64,000 nucleotides of DNA, from the NCBI GenBank assembly GCA_964017125.1, contig OZ024905.1, forward strand, positions 35,561,534-35,625,533, written 5' to 3'. The notes beneath the pieces are model-generated. The model was not told the DNA's origin and searched no databases. It saw only the letters and a program-made list of their open reading frames with translations. Positions 11,340-23,410 of the stretch are shown here, piece by piece. The stretch is from Flabesymbios commensalis. Its lineage: Eukaryota; Annelida; Polychaeta; Terebellida; Flabelligeridae. Both the position numbers and the translations under genes were made by a program. Numbering within the stretch: position 1 is the first letter of the stretch; each line of letters opens with the position of its first letter.

Positions 11340-11345
11340 AATAAA
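11340..11345 (+). promoter_or_regulatory. Putative poly(A) signal of TIMP-A
   Basis: AATAAA lies about 87 nt after the stop codon. The aligned position in copy B is not a canonical AATAAA. Confidence 0.45.
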
Positions 11346-11505
11346 TCTGTATTTGGATTTTTCTTTTCATATCGATTTGTTTATCGGAATACGAAATCAT
11401 TCTGTGAATCACATATAGCCAGTGTTTCTATTGTTCGAATTCTCGAACACCTAATTAACATAAATACTTTTAATTACACTGCAAATCACTCTTGAAAACC
11501 GCATA

Positions 11506-11632
11506 AATGAATGAATGAATGAATGAATGAATGAATGAATGAATGAATGAATGAATGCAACAGTGAATGCAACAATGAATGCAACAATGAATGCAACAAT
11601 GAATGCAACAATGAATGCAACAATGAATGAGT
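11506..11632. repeat. GAAT microsatellite plus 12-bp GAATGCAACAAT repeat
   Basis: About a dozen GAAT/ATGA units are followed by about six copies of a 12-bp unit (GAATGCAACAAT). Copy B has only a short remnant near 31190-31230, so the expansion is specific to copy A. Confidence 0.9.
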
Positions 11633-12290
11633 GTGAAGGTAGGGATTAATTGTCGAACACCTTAACCAGGTGTTAACGTAATTGTTTTATAACCAGTGCA
11701 ACTGTTCAATAGCTCGAAGAAACAGGAATAAATGAACGAATGAATCACTGAGGCATTAGCCGCTTCATACAGACTACATTGAGTCATTAAACTGCTTCGA
11801 GAATAAATGATAACAAGAAGAAAGAAGGAATGAATGATAATTTTATTCCTGGGCTATATAACTAGAAGATTAGATTCTGCCGAATTATACAACACATCAA
11901 CATTGATTTTATAGCAGTTCAACTCTTCTTGAAAAAGTTTATCTGTCACATACACTGCAAAATAATGTCACCTTCATATCCTCGCTATATTATGTAAGTA
12001 ACAAAATAGTATTATGTAACATACCTAATAATGTGAAATTGTGGCTAAGCTAAGCTAAGCTAAGGTGTATTCACTTATTCTCGCCCATTTTGCATGGTGT
12101 ACGAAAGCATCATATGAGTTATGTTTTAGTAAACTAGATGGACAATTAAACAATGAGATGTATATATAATTATGATAATGAATAATTATCACTGTGATAC
12201 GGATATGTGTCTCTATTACATCCTGACCCAGGAAATAGTATAGTATCTGGAGTGTGATTTGTGTAATCGACCATGTCCATCATACTAGGT

Positions 12291-15030
12291 CAGAATTGAC
12301 GACACGCTTTCTCCGCTGACGAAAAACCATTCCTGACGACACAGATATATATTAAGAAAAAGAAACAAAAAATGAGTTGTTTCAAATCTTGAAATGTACC
12401 TTTTAGTGGGGTTGGTAAGCCTTCAAAAATGACCGATGTGTTTCCGAACTGGATACAAGTGTCAAATTTTGCACACAGATAGTCTAGGATATAGTACATA
12501 CCATGTCATACGTCCCCCCAAAATTTTTCGACCGCAATACTATTTTGTGAGCTATTCCAATATGGCCGCCATAAAAAAATAGATGCTCCTCTCCCATTTG
12601 TCATATATTGAAAATTAATGAGTATTTTTTAAATTTATAGAAGCGTGTATATCACACATATAGTAGAGTAAACATAAAATGTAATTTTTAAATATCAAGG
12701 TCAATGTCAAGGTCAGTACTACACATTAAACACGAAAATCTGATCATCACAATATTTTCGGCAATTATTTTAACTTTGGATATGTACACTGGGCCTTAAA
12801 GTGTTACATAGTATTTTTACATAATTTGGAGGCTACCAGTATATATATCTTCGGAATTGCGAAATAAAGTAATGTATGATCAATAGTCATATTTTGTTCA
12901 CGGGTTGGCGATTTTCGCGCAGATTACAACAGCCTTGAGAGGAGGTTATCCCGTTTATAGTACACCTCCAGACACATTTAATTGTCAAGGAGAATAATCT
13001 ATAATGTGAAAATAATCTCAGCGAGAATGGCAAGTGGAAGTAAAACCATACATTCAGGGTATGATATCACTTAGGGGTTGGCACAAATGTCGCCTTAGTC
13101 AACGTTATGGGATAATACAATTTTGTATAACCCGAAATGTTACAAGAGATTTGATCCAAAGACAATAATTATATTCATTGGCACATTTGTTGACATAATT
13201 CGGAGAAGCAGTATATATCTAAAGGTATCAAACAGTTAGATATGCATCTGGTCGATGATGCAGATACAATCGTTGAAACAATATAAAGAACATTTTAGCT
13301 AAAATACAGCAGCAACATCTTCTCATTTGGTAATTCAACTAAAGAAGACTAGATTACACCTCGATACACCTCTTTGGCAGATACTAATAACTGTATTTGT
13401 TTTTTTCTACGATGCTTATCTTCTCAAACATGTCCTGATGAGGTATATGTGGCAGATCCAAATTTTCGAAGAGACAGCACTAAAACTTATCAGACCATAT
13501 ACAACATGTCCTCACACTCTGCGACAATCTTCACTCCTAACCAGACACACAACTTCTCTGATACCGGTTTAGTTAACCCCAAAAACCTTGCACTTTGGGT
13601 TAAAATCATGTAATTAGGCATACATAAAGAGTGATCTGTACCGATCAACCCTGTTTTCAGAACTATCGTGGACGTTTTGTTCAGTATCCTTCTTATCCTT
13701 AGATGACTGGTTACCATATATTAGTAAAATATCCTGAACAAAATTATTATCTGTTGAAAATATTGCACATGGAGTCAAATTTCAATGTAATTTTTTTTTT
13801 TTAAGGATGTTTTTCCTGCCCTGGTTTGATAGCCAAGATGTATATCTCCTTTATATCTCCTTTATAGACTTTACACTTCTTAATACTGATAGAATCATAG
13901 ATAGATAGATATTTATTGACGACGGTAAGTCTATGCAGACTTATGCGTCATTAAAAATGAACATATGTACACGACTATATACAACAGGATTAGTTCGGTA
14001 AAATATGCATGCTAAGTTAACTTAAACATGTTAAAATCAAACGACATTATATACTAAAACAAGCACAGGTTAAATAAAATATGCATCAGAACTATTTAAA
14101 ATAACCTACAGTTAAACAGCATTGGCATGATTTTTTTAAGTTACCCGCACCAAAACCAGAGATAAAATAGCTACTGCATATAGCAAAAAACCCTCTGGAA
14201 AGCGTAGAAACCGAGTAATTACATAATCAGTGAGAGTATGTATAAAGAAGAAAATAATAATATTAGTTACATTTAACATGTTAAAAACAATCTAAAAAAT
14301 GCATTGACTGACGTCAGCTCGAAACGCCAAAATGATTAGAGAATCACCAGCCGCACCAGTCGCTGATACCAAAGTATATATAACTATGCTGCAGTTTTCG
14401 AAAACATCCTTTTTTCCAAGCGAAATACCGATGTAGACGAGTGGTGCAATGAACAAGTAGAAGAACAGCCTCAAATGTTCAAATATTGGGACATGGTGCT
14501 TCAGTTAGTATTGTGTGCATTGAATTTTGTAAAAGCTATGAGGGGAGGAAATTTTCATGAATATGTGGAATCACTGCTATGCCCCATCCCCCGGTTCCCC
14601 CCTTGATCATTCGAATTATGTAAGATAAGTTGGTTATCTGGACACAGATAGATAGATAGATGGATATTTATATGTGAACGTAGGGGGTCTATCATTTTGT
14701 TTCCTGCACCAAAACCAGAGATAAAATAGCTACTATCAAGAATATGGCCTAGCGTTGGCCCAACAACACAAATTTTGACCCGATTTAATCTAGGGGGCTC
14801 CGTTCCGTTTTCAAGATGGAGCATTTTCGAAACACACTAATGCATTGCCAATGTGTGTACCCCGCCCCCCTCCCTCTCTGTGTACATATATATAGCTCAA
14901 AATCCATGAGAGATTATTCGAGAAACTAAATTATTGACATAAAGAGCTTGAACATATCAACTTGTACGAATCATCAAAATAGCAAAAATATAAAGACACA
15001 CTATAGGCCTCCGAAATTTCCAAAAACAAG
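12291..15030. other. Intergenic, no supported gene
   Basis: AT-rich spacer. It holds one GGCCGCC motif near 12563 and short ATAG/GATA microsatellites near 13900 and 14650. A paired phrase (CTGCACCAAAACCAGAGATA) near 14147 and 14704 suggests a repeated element on both sides. The open frames at 13374-13613 (plus) and 14292-14474 (minus, hydrophobic start) match no family I recognise. Confidence 0.35.
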
Positions 15031-15142
15031 CTACCCAGCCAGCTCTGTCCCAGCGTTAGGTCTATGCTGTCCTACCGTCTCGGACGCTGGCCCAACATTA
15101 AACCAACATCGGAACAGCACCTCGTGCTTGCTGGGGGGTAAA
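15031..15142. repeat. CCCAGCAAACACG MITE, copy 1
   Basis: A degenerate copy of about 110 bp: ACCCAGCCAGC at the left, GTGCTTGCTGGGG at the right, with GGACGCTGGCCCAACATT inside. Confidence 0.65.
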
Positions 15143-15352
15143 TGTATTTCAATTGGAGCAGCTCTGCCTTGAATATTGCTTACGTCGCTTTCTGCACATA
15201 TGACGCTATATTGCGAGAAAAGAAAGACCGAATTCGGGACTATGCTTTACTATTATATCGAATAACTTCAGCTCCGCCTTGAATAGGTAGGCATCCGCCA
15301 ACGTTCATACACCACTCTGCCAACAATAAAATTAGGCCGATTACCATGTCTT

Positions 15353-15471
15353 CTCCCAGCAAACACGAGCTGTTGACCCAATGTTGGCTTAATATTGGAC
15401 CAGCGTCGCGGACGGTGCGCCAATATTGAGCCATCGTCGGGTCAACGGCTCGTGTTTGCCGAGTAGCGCTG
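15353..15471. repeat. CCCAGCAAACACG MITE, copy 2
   Basis: The left end CCCAGCAAACACGAGCTGTT and right end AACGGCTCGTGTTTGCCGAG form TIRs. The central palindrome surrounds GCGTCGCGGACGGTGCGCC. Confidence 0.85.
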
Positions 15472-15840
15472 TGACTATCAGAGCTACATGACACATGGGG
15501 ACATCGTATAAACAAGATTGAACCACTAAAGATACAGAGAAGAGAATCTGAAAAATATTGAAACTCGAAGTGTTATGATAAGACAACAAAAAATATTTTT
15601 TTATTACTGACATTTTTAATTTTAGTATTTTCGGGATTGTTCCGGATCACACGGACACAATGTGGCAGTGTTATTTGTGAGGAAATCAATCAAAACATGA
15701 ATAAGATAAATAACAAAATCGCTAATGCATTATGTTTGGGACTTCTTGTCACATTTATACCAAGAATACATAACACTATGTATTCTTAATTAAACTTATT
15801 TGTACTCGGAAAGATAAATTATTAGATCTTTTTAAAAAGG

Positions 15841-15955
15841 TATCCCAGCAAACACGAGGTGTTGACCCAATGCTGTTTTTATGTTGCGCCGACGCCGAAG
15901 ACGGTGGGCCACCATTAAAACAACATTGTGTCAACTCATCGTGTTTGCTGGGTAT
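15841..15955. repeat. CCCAGCAAACACG MITE, copy 3
   Basis: The ends are near-perfect: CCCAGCAAACACGAGGTGTT and ATCGTGTTTGCTGGGT. The GTTGACCCAATG motif is shared with copy 2. Confidence 0.9.
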
Positions 15956-16148
15956 AGCATAGCGCCTTTGTACCCTAGGCTTGTCGTGGTCATCTTCACA
16001 CACAAGGCTCGCTGCTCCTCGGATCATTTGTTTGCTATCCATTTGGCCATACACATTTCAAAAACGTTTCCAATTTGATTTTAAAGCGTACTTATATAAG
16101 TATACAACACGATGCGTGATTTTAATACACGACATTCACATGTTTTTC

Positions 16149-16271
16149 TGACGAGGCAACCCAGTTAACACAAAACATGTGTATATCATTTATACAACGT
16201 TGGCCCGACGCCTTCCGGTGGTCCTACATTGAATAAATGTTATACATTTGTTTTGTGTTAACTGGCAATGG
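16149..16271. repeat. Related MITE with AACACAAAACA termini
   Basis: CCCAGTTAACACAAAACATG faces ATTTGTTTTGTGTTAACTGG as inverted termini. The centre, AACGTTGGCCCGACGCC, is shared with the CCCAGCAAACACG group, so this is a sub-family. Confidence 0.75.
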
Positions 16272-16399
16272 CCCATTAGATATTGTTTTAATGTTGGTAC
16301 ATCGCTCAAGACCTTATTGTGACTGAATGTTTACACGGAATAAAATGTCTTCCTTTGATCATTTTCAAATGACTTTTGGATAGCACCTGTCATGTCGTC

Positions 16400-17060
16400 T
16401 CCAGCTTCTTTGCTTGCCTGCTCGTAGACTTGTTCTAGTGCTTTCTGTGGTAGGCCCCTAGGGCTTGAACAAATTCCTGTAGTTCTTGACTTTGCTGGTC
16501 ACTCAGATCCAGGCTCATAGCCTCCATCTGTTTTTCATACCTGCGTAGTTGGGCAGACTGTTTTCTTGTTTTTTTTTTGCAGATTCGGTAGTCGTATATC
16601 CTTGCTACGTGGACTCAAAAGGTGGATGGGATAGTTGGAAGATGGTCTTGTCCTCTGTAGTCGCTCTTTTAACGGAATGTCTAGATTTCGTTTACTTGTA
16701 GATCTTGCACGGCGATACATCTGGTTACATTCAGCACACCTGTTATCTCCTTCTAGCACAATGTTCCTCTCATCTCTGGTTGCATTTGTGCGAAGTGTGT
16801 ACCATTTTAAACATTTTTTGCTGGCAACTCGATTGAATGGCACATTTTTCTCAACTACTGAATCGGGAACATATCTCACACCAGAAAAAACAGTCTGAAA
16901 TTCCGTTTTAGACACACCAGCACAGAATACATAAGCTGGCCCAAGTCTTTCCAGAAGTTTGCCAGTTTTTTCCGAGTCGACAAAGTTACATGTACCTTCA
17001 TTTAAGAGACCTGATACAGACTCTATGACGTCACCAGCAACAATTAGATCTGTTTGTTAA
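16400..17060 (-). pseudogene. Unrecognised coding remnant with CxxC motif
   Basis: The minus-strand frame from about 17050 down to about 16440 reads ...LIVAGDVIESVSGLLNEG...FVDSEKTGKLLERLGPA..., then ...SKKCLKWYTLRTNATRDE..., GDNRCAECNQMYRRARS and ...YPIHLLSPRSKDIRL. It keeps amino-acid character over 200 codons but has no clear start and runs into unrelated sequence upstream. A CxxC followed by a basic SPxSKxxRL segment resembles zinc-binding regions of transposon-derived proteins in marine invertebrates. I cannot name the family. A single exon of a host gene is the alternative. Confidence 0.35.
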
Positions 17061-18400
17061 GGTTTGAAAACAGGTGTAGGTGTATTTTGCTAAGCATACT
17101 ACTAACGGTCGATGAGTAGATGACATAATTTGTCGTTGTTTGAGAGTGAGGCAAATTCAGTGTTGTGTAGTTTGCTTTCGGCAAGTGAACTAGTTCTCTG
17201 TGTAGCAAAGTAAGAACAAGTTAGACACATATGATACATCATTTCGTTGCCATTCATCCTTTACTGTACAAACAATTGTGTGACGGATAGGCCTAAACTC
17301 TAGCCCACAAGACATATCACCCCCTTTCTGCCATAGCCCTTAACCAGGCCCATGAACTGTTATCGATTAGTTGAATGTGATGGAGGTACCGTTGGTTTTG
17401 ACAGAGAACCCAGCTGCTTTGAAACGCTATATCCCTAGTTGAATTTGTGTCTCATATTGAAGATTCATCACCAAAATGTGAACTAAAACAAGGAGGAGCT
17501 ATTCGTATTTTTAGTACTTGAAAGAAGGATGTACCTTCAAAAGGGGATGTACCTCCAGGAAAGGTTCTGCTAGTCACCATCAGATACAGGGTAGCGTTTA
17601 TTCAAGACAATAGCGAGCGAAGTAAATACCAGCCATTTTCATCAAGAAGAAGCTCTCACATATTTATACACCTCAAGCATGCCAGCTAGTCACAAAATGT
17701 ATCGATTCGAAATGTAGATTCTGATTCTGTGTTAATGTCGCGTTATTCCACAAAAATAGGACTTGATCAACTATTTGGTGAATTTGGAACAAAAACAAAT
17801 TACTAAAAATTTCACTGCACAATATTGCTGAGAAACTTGGCTCTGAACGTGCATTGCTAGCATACTTCTCATTTACATGCATTTAGTGAATGTGATACGG
17901 TCTCCAGCATGCCATTTTACAACCAATCATCCGGAAATTTAACAAAGAGCCTGATTATCCACCACCTGATCAGTGGGATGGACAAAAGACGCTCGAGGAG
18001 GATGGTTACCATTTTGGACTGATGAGCTACTGGAAGTTTTGGATGACTTGCGACAGGTAGTTTCGTTTATGTGTGTAAAATGATTACCGAAAACTACAGC
18101 GGCTGTGTGTAGAGATTTCTGCTCTGCACTCTGTCTCTGCCATAGAAAATGTACACGACTCATTGAGCATAATACAAGTGCGTCATAAGAAACTAACTCA
18201 ACTGAAATATTCTATATGTCATGTATCAAATAAAGGCGTGAAATACCATACTATTGTCTTATTATTTTCAAATAACAATATGAATAATCACATCATAACA
18301 AGTTCCATGTCATTACACTAATTTCACATTATTTTCCCACTGTAATCGCTCTGACATCCAATTTGATACTGTTAAATCCGTTTTTAATTATATTATTCCA
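17061..18400. other. Spacer, probably decayed element sequence
   Basis: Short open frames on the minus strand (17673-17882, 17939-18163) have no recognisable domains. They may be further remains of the element that supplied the 16.4-17.1 kb coding piece. No RNA gene is seen. Confidence 0.3.
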
Positions 18401-18419
18401 CCTACAAAATATTTCTAAC

Positions 18420-20155
18420 AAATAATTCCACATTAAAATGACGATTTTGACGAGAACGCCGGATAAACGTTATTCAATTATTGTGTGCGTCAACCTCTGC
18501 GCACATTTTTGCATGTTAAAAAATGTGAGCGTTTTTCCACGTGTGAATGTCGACGCCAGAAGAACGTCAGACCACCGCAAGTCTAACGCTAGGCACAAGT
18601 AGAGCATACGCTCTAAACTCGTTGTGTTTCCGTTGATCGGGGTTTGTCTCAGTCACTCATAAACAACGCACAGTCCACACATGAAAAAAATAAAAATAAC
18701 AATTTGAGTCCAGATTGTGAAAAACGTCGCACGCTGGTAGTGAATGCACAGCGTGTTTTCAACGCAAATGGCGAATGAACAGCGCTTTGCTAACGCGTTG
18801 GACGCATACAGTGCGCACTAAACCCTAGAATGCTAATGTCGACGTTTATAGTAAATTTTATCATTTTGTTTTGAACATTTCTAGCCATTCTAAAAAGAAA
18901 AAATTGTGTTATAAATTTATGATAACATTATATGTTTGGACGTAATTTCGACAAATTAAAAACAAATTCTGCACTTAAAGCCGCCGTGTATCGTGAGAAA
19001 CACCACCTCAAATGATTAAAAATAAAATATCGTTCTTCAGAGCTCCAAGGGTTAAGCTGCAGAAATGACATAGTCACAGCCTGTTGCTCGAGCGCTGGGC
19101 GAACAGCCTGCGTGGCCCAGCGTTTGTTTCGAGAGCTCATGCAGAGCAGGGCAGGCGCGTTTCCCACAACTGTCTGGCGCCCTCAACAGGCAGCCATGTG
19201 ATACAAAGCAAACGTATTTGGCGTTGATATATAGCGTTGTTCTTGCTCGCCCTACTTGTTTGTGGCAGTCTTCTGGCGTGTACCTTTATGCGTTCAATAT
19301 TTTAAACGGGCGGGGGCCCTAGGATAGTGGTTAGCACCGCAGCCTTTCACGCTAGAGTTCGGGGTTCGGTTCCCGGTCTCGACGGTTTGAAAGAAACAAA
19401 AATGTTTCTTTCCCATCCTCGTGTGAAACTCAGTATTGTGAAGAGCCTCCGTGACCGAGAAGTAGCGTGCTCGGCCTCAGACCGCCAGGGCTCGAATTTC
19501 GAATCCTTTGTCTGGAGGACAGTGTTATCTCATTCATCTCACCATCCTCAGGAGGTTCTCCTGGCCCAGTTTAGCCTATATGTGCACAAAGGTGGCCTAA
19601 AGCCCGATTCATTATATTTCATTTTCAATATTTTAAACATACCCGGCTTTCTTTGGCGATTACTGCGCACAAAAATATGCGTAGCGTTAGTGCAGCGCCC
19701 TCCACGAACCAGTATCGAGTGCTGACGAGTAACGAGTGCGTGGGTCGTGCGTCTACTATGTGTGACTGAGTCTTACGGTCAGAAAATCACAAAAATACCG
19801 GCACTGAGCGTGCATATAGCGCCCATCCAACATGTCCCTAACGCATGTTCAGCGAAAATATAACGTATATGGAGCGTGCTAAATGCTTTCAGACTAATTC
19901 ATGCCGCGCGCTGGCGATGCACTGTGTATTCGTTACTTTGTCGCCCTGCTAACGCGCAACGCGGTTGCGAAACGCTGTGTATTCGCTGATTTATACACCT
20001 GATTTATTTATAACACGCTGTATATTCGTCTTAAACTCGCTGGCTCTTCTCATATCCTGACAAAATTCATGGACGCACAACGATCGACGCACTGCTCTAA
20101 TTTGTGTCACTCAAGGCGTGAGCTGTGCGTCGTGTAGGACTATGTGTGACTTGGG
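18420..20155. repeat. Mosaic of CCCAGTCACAC/CGACGCAC modules (a-c'-b')
   Basis: This stretch matches 44.2-47.2 kb in three blocks. About 18420-18790 matches 44340-44700. About 18790-19760 matches 46165-46850. About 19780-20150 matches 46850-47215. Module ends carry TGTGTGACTGGG or CCCAGTCACAC and GTGCGTCG or CGACGCAC motifs. No coding capacity is seen, and open frames here (for example 19327-19725) are incidental. A SINE interrupts it at 19308-19623. Confidence 0.8.
19308..19623 (+). mobile_element. Dimeric tRNA-derived SINE with 15-bp TSD
   Basis: The element is flanked by the perfect direct repeat TTCAATATTTTAAAC at 19293-19307 and 19624-19638. The empty site is visible in the homologous module near 46668-46685. 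The first head has box A-like TAGTGGTTAGC and box B-like GGTTCGGTTCCC (about 19324-19374). A second tRNA-like head near 19447-19505 has a box B-like GGCTCGAATTTCGAATCC. No poly(A) tail is seen, and the 3' end is AT-rich. Confidence 0.85.
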
Positions 20156-20156
20156 T

Positions 20157-20360
20157 ATAACATAATGACAGCAGCTGTTCTTTGCAGAGATTTTATTTTC
20201 AGTCATCAATATTTATATTATACATACAGCCGTTTAAAACCGAAGTATTGGTAAAATCCAAGCAATCTGATTTAATATATGTTTTATGCCCGATTCAATA
20301 TCCCAACAAAAAGCACGCATCGACCAAATGTTGTATTAGTGCTGGGAACATGCTGCCATT
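20157..20360 (+). repeat. Sequence shared with TIMP-C intron 2 (42128-42330)
   Basis: CATAATGACAG...TTGCAGAGATT, ATTATACATACAGCCGTTTA and the terminal MITE fragment CACGCATCGACC recur in the same order and orientation at 42128-42330. This is either an anonymous dispersed repeat or a relic of a duplicated TIMP-C segment. No TIMP exon was found next to it. Confidence 0.65.
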
Positions 20361-20689
20361 TTAAAACGAAACATAAAAAAAAAGTTTGTCGGACGTTCAT
20401 CGCCAAAAAAAATGATCTTGCTAAGGTAAAAAGAGACTATCCCCCCCTCGGACATCCAGGAATAACTCTTCGGGGGGGGGGGGGGGGGGCGAATCAGCTT
20501 CATGAGAACTGGATGCTTCCGAAAGAATGGGAATGAGGTCTGGACACTTCGGAAGAAGGTAAAGGGAGAGGTGAATCAGCTTCATGAGACGTGAAGGAAA
20601 TAGTTAGGCTGACTGGTGGTTATATATGGAGGAATTGTTCATTTAACGATAAAAGCATGACAATTTACATGTTGTAAGAGAGCACCCCT

Positions 20690-22075
20690 AAGATTTTTTT
20701 TAGCTATAGGGCCATCCAAAAAATGTCCTGTGACCTCGCTGGCGGCCATTTTACAAAATGGCCGACCAAATGTATATAAGTGTCAATATCTCAGCTTCTA
20801 ATCCACTTAGAATCGAAATATTTAAAACTAAATATACATTTTTAGGGGTACTGATCAGAAATAAAGTATTTTTCTACATATTATTCCAACACAAAACATT
20901 TTACAGACTGAAATGGCAGCCATTTTACAAAATGGCCGACCAAATAATTATATGATAAGTGTCTATAATTTTATGTCAGCTTCTAATACACAGATATTCT
21001 GAATATCTATGTCTAAATGTATATCTTGAAGGTCACTGGTAATAAAAACAACATATTTTTAGGTCAGCAAAAAAATATTTTACTGAATCCAGTGGTGGCC
21101 ATTTTACAAAATGGCCGACCAAGTCTACACACGTGTCAATATCTCAGCTTCTAATCCACCTAAAATCGAAATATTTGTATCTAAATATACATTTTCAGGG
21201 GTACTGATAATAAATAAAGTATTTTTAAACACATTAATCCAACAAAAAAATAAACATTTTACTGACTCCAATGGTGGCCATTTTACAAAATGGCAGACCA
21301 AATTTACATACGTGTCAATATATCAGCTTCTAATCCACCTAAAATTGCCATATTTTTACCTAATTATACATTTTCAGGGGTAATGATAATAAATAATATA
21401 TTTTAAACACATTAATCTAACACAAAGCATTTGAATGACTTTAATGGCAGCCATTTTACAAAATGGCCGACCAAATATATAAGTGTTTATATTTTTACGT
21501 CAGCTTCTGATCCACAGATATTCTGAATATCTATCTCTAAATCTACATGTATATTTTGAAGGTCACTGGTAGAAAAACAATATTTTTAAGCCAGCAAAAA
21601 ACAAACATTTTACCGACTCCAGTGGTGGTAATTTTCAAACTGACCACCCAAATATACATACGTTTCAATATCACAGCTTCTAATCGACTTAAAATCGAAA
21701 TATTTGTATCTGAATATACATTTTCAGGGGCATTGATAAAAAAGTATTTTTAGACAACTTTTGTGAATTCAATGGCAACCCTTTTACAAAATGGCTGACC
21801 TAATATATTTAATTTCAATATCTCAGCTAATTATTCATTTATAAGCGAAAAAGTTAATATACATTTCCAAGGGCAATGATAACAACACAAATATGTTTAA
21901 ATATTTTAATACAACAAAAAAACAAGATTTTACGGACCCCAATTACGACTATTTAAAAAAAAGCTATTTTATTAGATATATGTGTCAACACTGTCTCATA
22001 CTCGAGGGCAAGCATTTCCAAAAAATAGGCTCTAAACACTTTAATTCCACAGAAGACTGCATGACAGTCACATAA
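20690..22075 (+). repeat. Subterminal tandem array, left (approx. 180-bp units)
   Basis: At least six diverged units start with CCATTTTACAAAATGGC(C/A)GACC, followed by GTCAATATCTCAGCTTCTAA and ATACATTTTCAGGGG. Units begin near 20748, 20921, 21100, 21277, 21451, 21630 and 21780. Open frames inside come from the periodic sequence and are not genes. Confidence 0.85.
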
Positions 22076-22175
22076 TTGTCGATCGAAAATATAATATAAA
22101 ATAAATGTAGATCAATATATTAGATCTCCTGGTATTTTATATTTATAATCCAGTTACTGGTACATGTAGTGTGAA

Positions 22176-22290
22176 CTATAAAAAACCCTTGAAGTTATTC
22201 GATAAAAGTAGGGCATAAGGCTTCCATCAGTCGCGATATTGCCATGAATCTGCAGAAAGCGACGTAAAGCTATAATCACCTGCAATCCAA
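22176..22290 (+). repeat. SINE 3'-part fragment
   Basis: TCGCGATATTGCCATGAATC and GCAGAAAGCGACGTAAAGC are shared with 22898-23000 and 43088-43185. The CGACGTAAAG end resembles the 3' motif of Meta-type SINEs. Confidence 0.55.
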
Positions 22291-22897
22291 TTACAAAAGA
22301 ATTGTTGTGTCTAAATGGAATTTGTAAGTGGAAGGGATTAAGATATATATTCGAACAATTTTCTTCATCCGACAATTTTTTTATTAATTAGTAACTCCAA
22401 TGTATTCAAATCCACTTAGAATTAAAATATATATATTAAAAATATACATTTTTAAGTACTTTCATCAATCTTTAATATAGAATGATTTAAAAAACGATAT
22501 CCTAATAATTATATTGGTAGAAAACTCATTTTAGTCAGAATTATTAGAATCAAACATGAATGAAAAAAACATTATTATAATAGATTTCAACCTGTTTTTG
22601 CGACAAATCAAAGAGTTTATAGGTCTATCAAAGCTATTTGATAGATTTTACTGGAACATGGCACATTTGCAGATCTAAATAACGATAGATCACTTATTGA
22701 CACCTAGTTCAATGAGACATAACTGTCGCATATATCTAATTACATCTATCTTGCACACACTGTGTGTAATCAAGCATGTTATCATCGGTTACATAGACCT
22801 AAAATGGGAAGAAAGGTCACATATGAGCAGGTCATGGCAGGCATAAGATGTCTCAGTAACTGTTAATATTGCCCACGTCTCAGTTCCCATTGCCTGT

Positions 22898-23000
22898 CAT
22901 TCGAAATAAGAGTAGAGTTCAGTCCAGGCTTTGGGCTTCCTTCTGTCGCGATATTGCCATGATTGTGCAGAAAGCGACGTAAAGCAATATTCACTCACCC
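22898..23000 (+). repeat. SINE 3'-part fragment
   Basis: ATTCGAAATAAGAGTAG followed by GGGCTTCCTTCTGTCGCGAT and GCAGAAAGCGACGTAAAGCA. Nearly identical to 43088-43185. No tRNA head is seen, so this is probably 5'-truncated. Confidence 0.6.
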
Positions 23001-23410
23001 ATTGTCTGTTAGCTGTCACCCTAAACTGTTACATAATTACGTGTGTGTGCATTATGAATACGGCCTACACATACTATTTACATGAATTCTCTCTCATTAA
23101 TAGCGGCAGGTAGGAGTTTACTTGTGAAGTCCAGCAAACATAGGTGAGCTGGATAACCCCCCCCCCCCCCGCACTCAAGATAAGTTGTTGGAGTGTATGA
23201 CTGTTGTAGCTTGTCTAAAACTATCCCATAAATATAATGATCATTGTTCAGAATATTCAAATGTATGTTGCCTAATCCACCAGCCTTATTTCGAGGATAT
23301 TGAAAAAGTCAAATGTTGGTTCCATAAAAAGACGTGTTATGGTCAATAAGATCGATGGCTACCAGGGTGTTTGTCTTTGATCTTTTGTGGATATACCGAT
23401 TGCTCTGTGT

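Larger units (their letters stand above)
3590..12290 (+). repeat. Segmental duplicon A (partner at 26610-31705)
   Basis: The sequence from about 3590 to 12290 aligns in the same orientation with about 26610-31705. Landmarks are CTGAGGGCAGT near 3680/26660, GTCACTTAACGGCAATTCAG near 4370/27880, the promoter, exons and introns of the TIMP gene, and GGAAATAGTATAGTATC near 12230/31620. Copy A is longer because a DNA transposon (4615-8944) lies in it. Copy B has its own insertions, a LINE tail at about 26971-27566 and about 450 bp at 29764-30217. These differential insertions postdate the duplication or were lost from one copy. Confidence 0.85.

Noticed and set aside
13374-13613. Cys-containing open frame that could be a TIMP first exon
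   Set aside because: Cys spacing does not fit C1, C3, C13, there is no signal peptide, and no following TIMP exons were found.
14292-14474. Minus-strand frame with a hydrophobic start, possible secreted protein
   Set aside because: Only 60 codons, no recognisable domain, and no promoter or splice evidence.
19308-19400. tRNA gene
   Set aside because: It has box A- and box B-like motifs but no plausible full cloverleaf, and lies between a 15-bp target duplication. It is a SINE head.
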